From: Acidimicrobiales bacterium
GTDB lineage: Bacteria; Actinomycetota; Acidimicrobiia; Acidimicrobiales; RAAP-2
Direction of reading: 5' to 3'
Assembly: GCA_017883125.1 (NCBI GenBank)
Contig: JADGOD010000020.1
Span: 1 to 7,138, forward strand
DNA length: 7,138 nt
Shown one piece after another: positions 6,386-7,138 of this stretch. Positions within the stretch are counted from its first letter, which is position 1, and the number at the start of each line of letters is the position of its first letter. The position numbers were made by a program, and so were the translations under genes. A model generated the notes under the pieces. The model was not told where the DNA came from. It did no database searches and was given only the letters and a program-made list of their open reading frames with translations.

Positions 6386-6390
6386 CAGCG

Positions 6391-6930
6391 ATGGCGACGA
6401 GCGTGGAGGCTTTGACGACCCAGCTCACCCCGCTGGTCGAATCCCTGGGCCTCGGACTGCACGACGTCGAGATCTCCAGGGGCCTCGTCCGGGTGACGGT
6501 GACCCGGGAGAGCGGCGTCTCGCTCGAGGACCTCACCGGCGCCAACTCGGTGATCTCGACCTACCTCGACGAGCACGACCCCTTCGAGAGTCGCTACACC
6601 CTCGAGGTGACCAGCCCTGGTGTCGAGCGCACGCTCAGGACACCCAGCCACTTCGCCGCCGCCCTGGGTGAGATGGTCCGGATCAAAACGGTGCCGGGCG
6701 CCGTCGCCGACCGCCGGGTCGAAGGCATCGTCACCGCGGCGACCGACGAACACGTCACGGTGACCCCTGAGGGCGGCGAGCCCGTGCGCCTCGCCTACGA
6801 CCAGATCGATCGTGCCAAGACCGCGTTCTCCTGGGGTCCGACCCCGAAGCCGTCCCCCTCGCGCGCCGGTGCCCCACGCGGGAAGCGCCGCCAAGTCTCA
6901 CCCCTTCCAGAGAGGATCACGACGCCATGA
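6391..6930 (+). CDS. rimP: Ribosome maturation factor RimP
   Basis: RimP (YhbC family) binds the nascent 30S subunit and helps its maturation in the cytoplasm. The product is 179 residues. The N-terminal alpha/beta domain carries the family motif L-E-V-T-S-P-G-V-E-R-T-L at 71-82. The C-terminal SH3-like domain spans about 90-149 and ends in A-K-T-A-F-S-W-G (142-149), a typical RimP ending. Residues 150-179 form a Pro- and Lys/Arg-rich tail (P-T-P-K-P-S, G-K-R-R) that looks unstructured and could touch rRNA. The ATG follows an excellent Shine-Dalgarno sequence. The stop overlaps the nusA start by 4 nt (ATGA), giving the conserved rimP-nusA pair. The upstream hairpin suggests control at the leader level. 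Identification rests on the motifs and on the neighbour. Confidence 0.94.
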   Translation: MATSVEALTTQLTPLVESLGLGLHDVEISRGLVRVTVTRESGVSLEDLTGANSVISTYLDEHDPFESRYTLEVTSPGVERTLRTPSHFAAALGEMVRIKTVPGAVADRRVEGIVTAATDEHVTVTPEGGEPVRLAYDQIDRAKTAFSWGPTPKPSPSRAGAPRGKRRQVSPLPERITTP

Positions 6931-7138
6931 GTACCACGAACTTCGAATTCCTTGACGCCCTGAGCCAGATTGCCCTCGACAAGGGCATCTCGGTCGAAAC
7001 GCTGCTCGACGCGCTGGCCAACGCGCTGGTGGCGGCGTACAAGCGCCTTCCCGACTCCGCAGAAGAGGCCGTCGTCACCATCGACCCGGACTCCGGTGAG
7101 ATCCGGGTCTACGGCCAGGAGCTCGACGCCGAGGGCAA
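6927..7138 (+). CDS. nusA: Transcription termination/antitermination factor NusA, N-terminal part (3' end outside window)
   Basis: NusA binds RNA polymerase and modulates pausing, intrinsic termination and antitermination. The first 70 codons are present and open to the window end. They match the NusA N-terminal RNA-polymerase-binding domain: F-L-D-A-L-S-Q-I-A-L-D-K-G-I-S near the start, then L-L-D-A-L-A-N-A-L-V-A-A-Y-K-R, then V-V-T-I-D-P-D-S-G-E-I-R-V-Y. The ATG overlaps the rimP stop (ATGA). An AGAGGA at 6911-6916 lies 10 nt upstream, a slightly long spacing, so coupling to rimP probably helps initiation. The S1 and KH domains would lie beyond the window. Confidence 0.93.
   Translation, partial: MSTTNFEFLDALSQIALDKGISVETLLDALANALVAAYKRLPDSAEEAVVTIDPDSGEIRVYGQELDAEG

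Larger units (their letters stand above)
6225..6390 (+). other. Intergenic region: promoter and leader of rimP-nusA
   Basis: This 166-nt gap is the only substantial non-coding stretch. In order it holds a promoter-like element (6231-6259), a presumed untranslated leader from about 6269, a strong GC-rich hairpin with a pyrimidine/T-rich 3' flank (6296-6329), a small GGTG/CACC hairpin (6330-6341), an A/T-richer patch near 6346-6352 and the rimP Shine-Dalgarno sequence. I see no tRNA and no convincing small ORF. Its position before rimP-nusA resembles the leader of that operon in other bacteria, where control elements are known. Confidence 0.7.

Overview
The window is a high-GC housekeeping segment, most likely from a member of the Actinomycetota. 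The PyrH wording (G-M-G-N-P in the nucleotide-binding motif), the order pyrH-frr-cdsA-dxr-rseP-ispG with no uppS between frr and cdsA, the TTG and GTG starts and the very strong G/C third-position bias all fit. Several details suggest a deep-branching class such as Acidimicrobiia rather than Streptomyces or Mycobacterium: a long W/P/acidic cytoplasmic tail on CdsA and the S-A-G-S-A-M-H wording in the site-2 protease. This class assignment is an inference.

Eight protein genes are present, all on the + strand. A first block (1-6224) holds the 3' end of pyrH (UMP kinase), frr (ribosome recycling factor), cdsA (CDP-diacylglycerol synthase), dxr (MEP-pathway reductoisomerase), rseP/rip1 (site-2 intramembrane protease) and ispG (4Fe-4S MEP-pathway enzyme). 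Genes in it overlap (1 nt pyrH/frr, 11 nt frr/cdsA, 4 nt dxr/rseP) or are separated by 62 nt (cdsA/dxr) and 38 nt (rseP/ispG), so the block reads as one operon. A second block (6391-7138) holds rimP (30S maturation factor) and the first 70 codons of nusA, overlapping by 4 nt.

The blocks are divided by the only sizeable non-coding stretch, 6225-6390 (166 nt). It carries an extended -10 promoter-like element, an 11-bp GC-rich hairpin followed by a pyrimidine/T-rich run (a terminator or attenuator in the presumed leader of rimP-nusA), and a near-perfect Shine-Dalgarno sequence for rimP. No gap exceeds 300 bases. I see no tRNA, rRNA, mobile element, CRISPR array or long repeat.

Functionally the first block joins nucleotide supply (PyrH), translation recycling (Frr), phospholipid precursor synthesis (CdsA), isoprenoid precursor synthesis (Dxr, IspG) and membrane-stress proteolysis (RseP). 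The second block begins the conserved rimP-nusA-(infB) ribosome/transcription operon. I found no new multi-gene system. The points worth a second look are the rimP leader hairpin, the roughly 226-residue CdsA tail with a W-T-x-x-P-T-G motif, an Asp-to-His change in the CdsA signature, the altered G-P-x-x-N motif in RseP, and a possible leaderless start for ispG.
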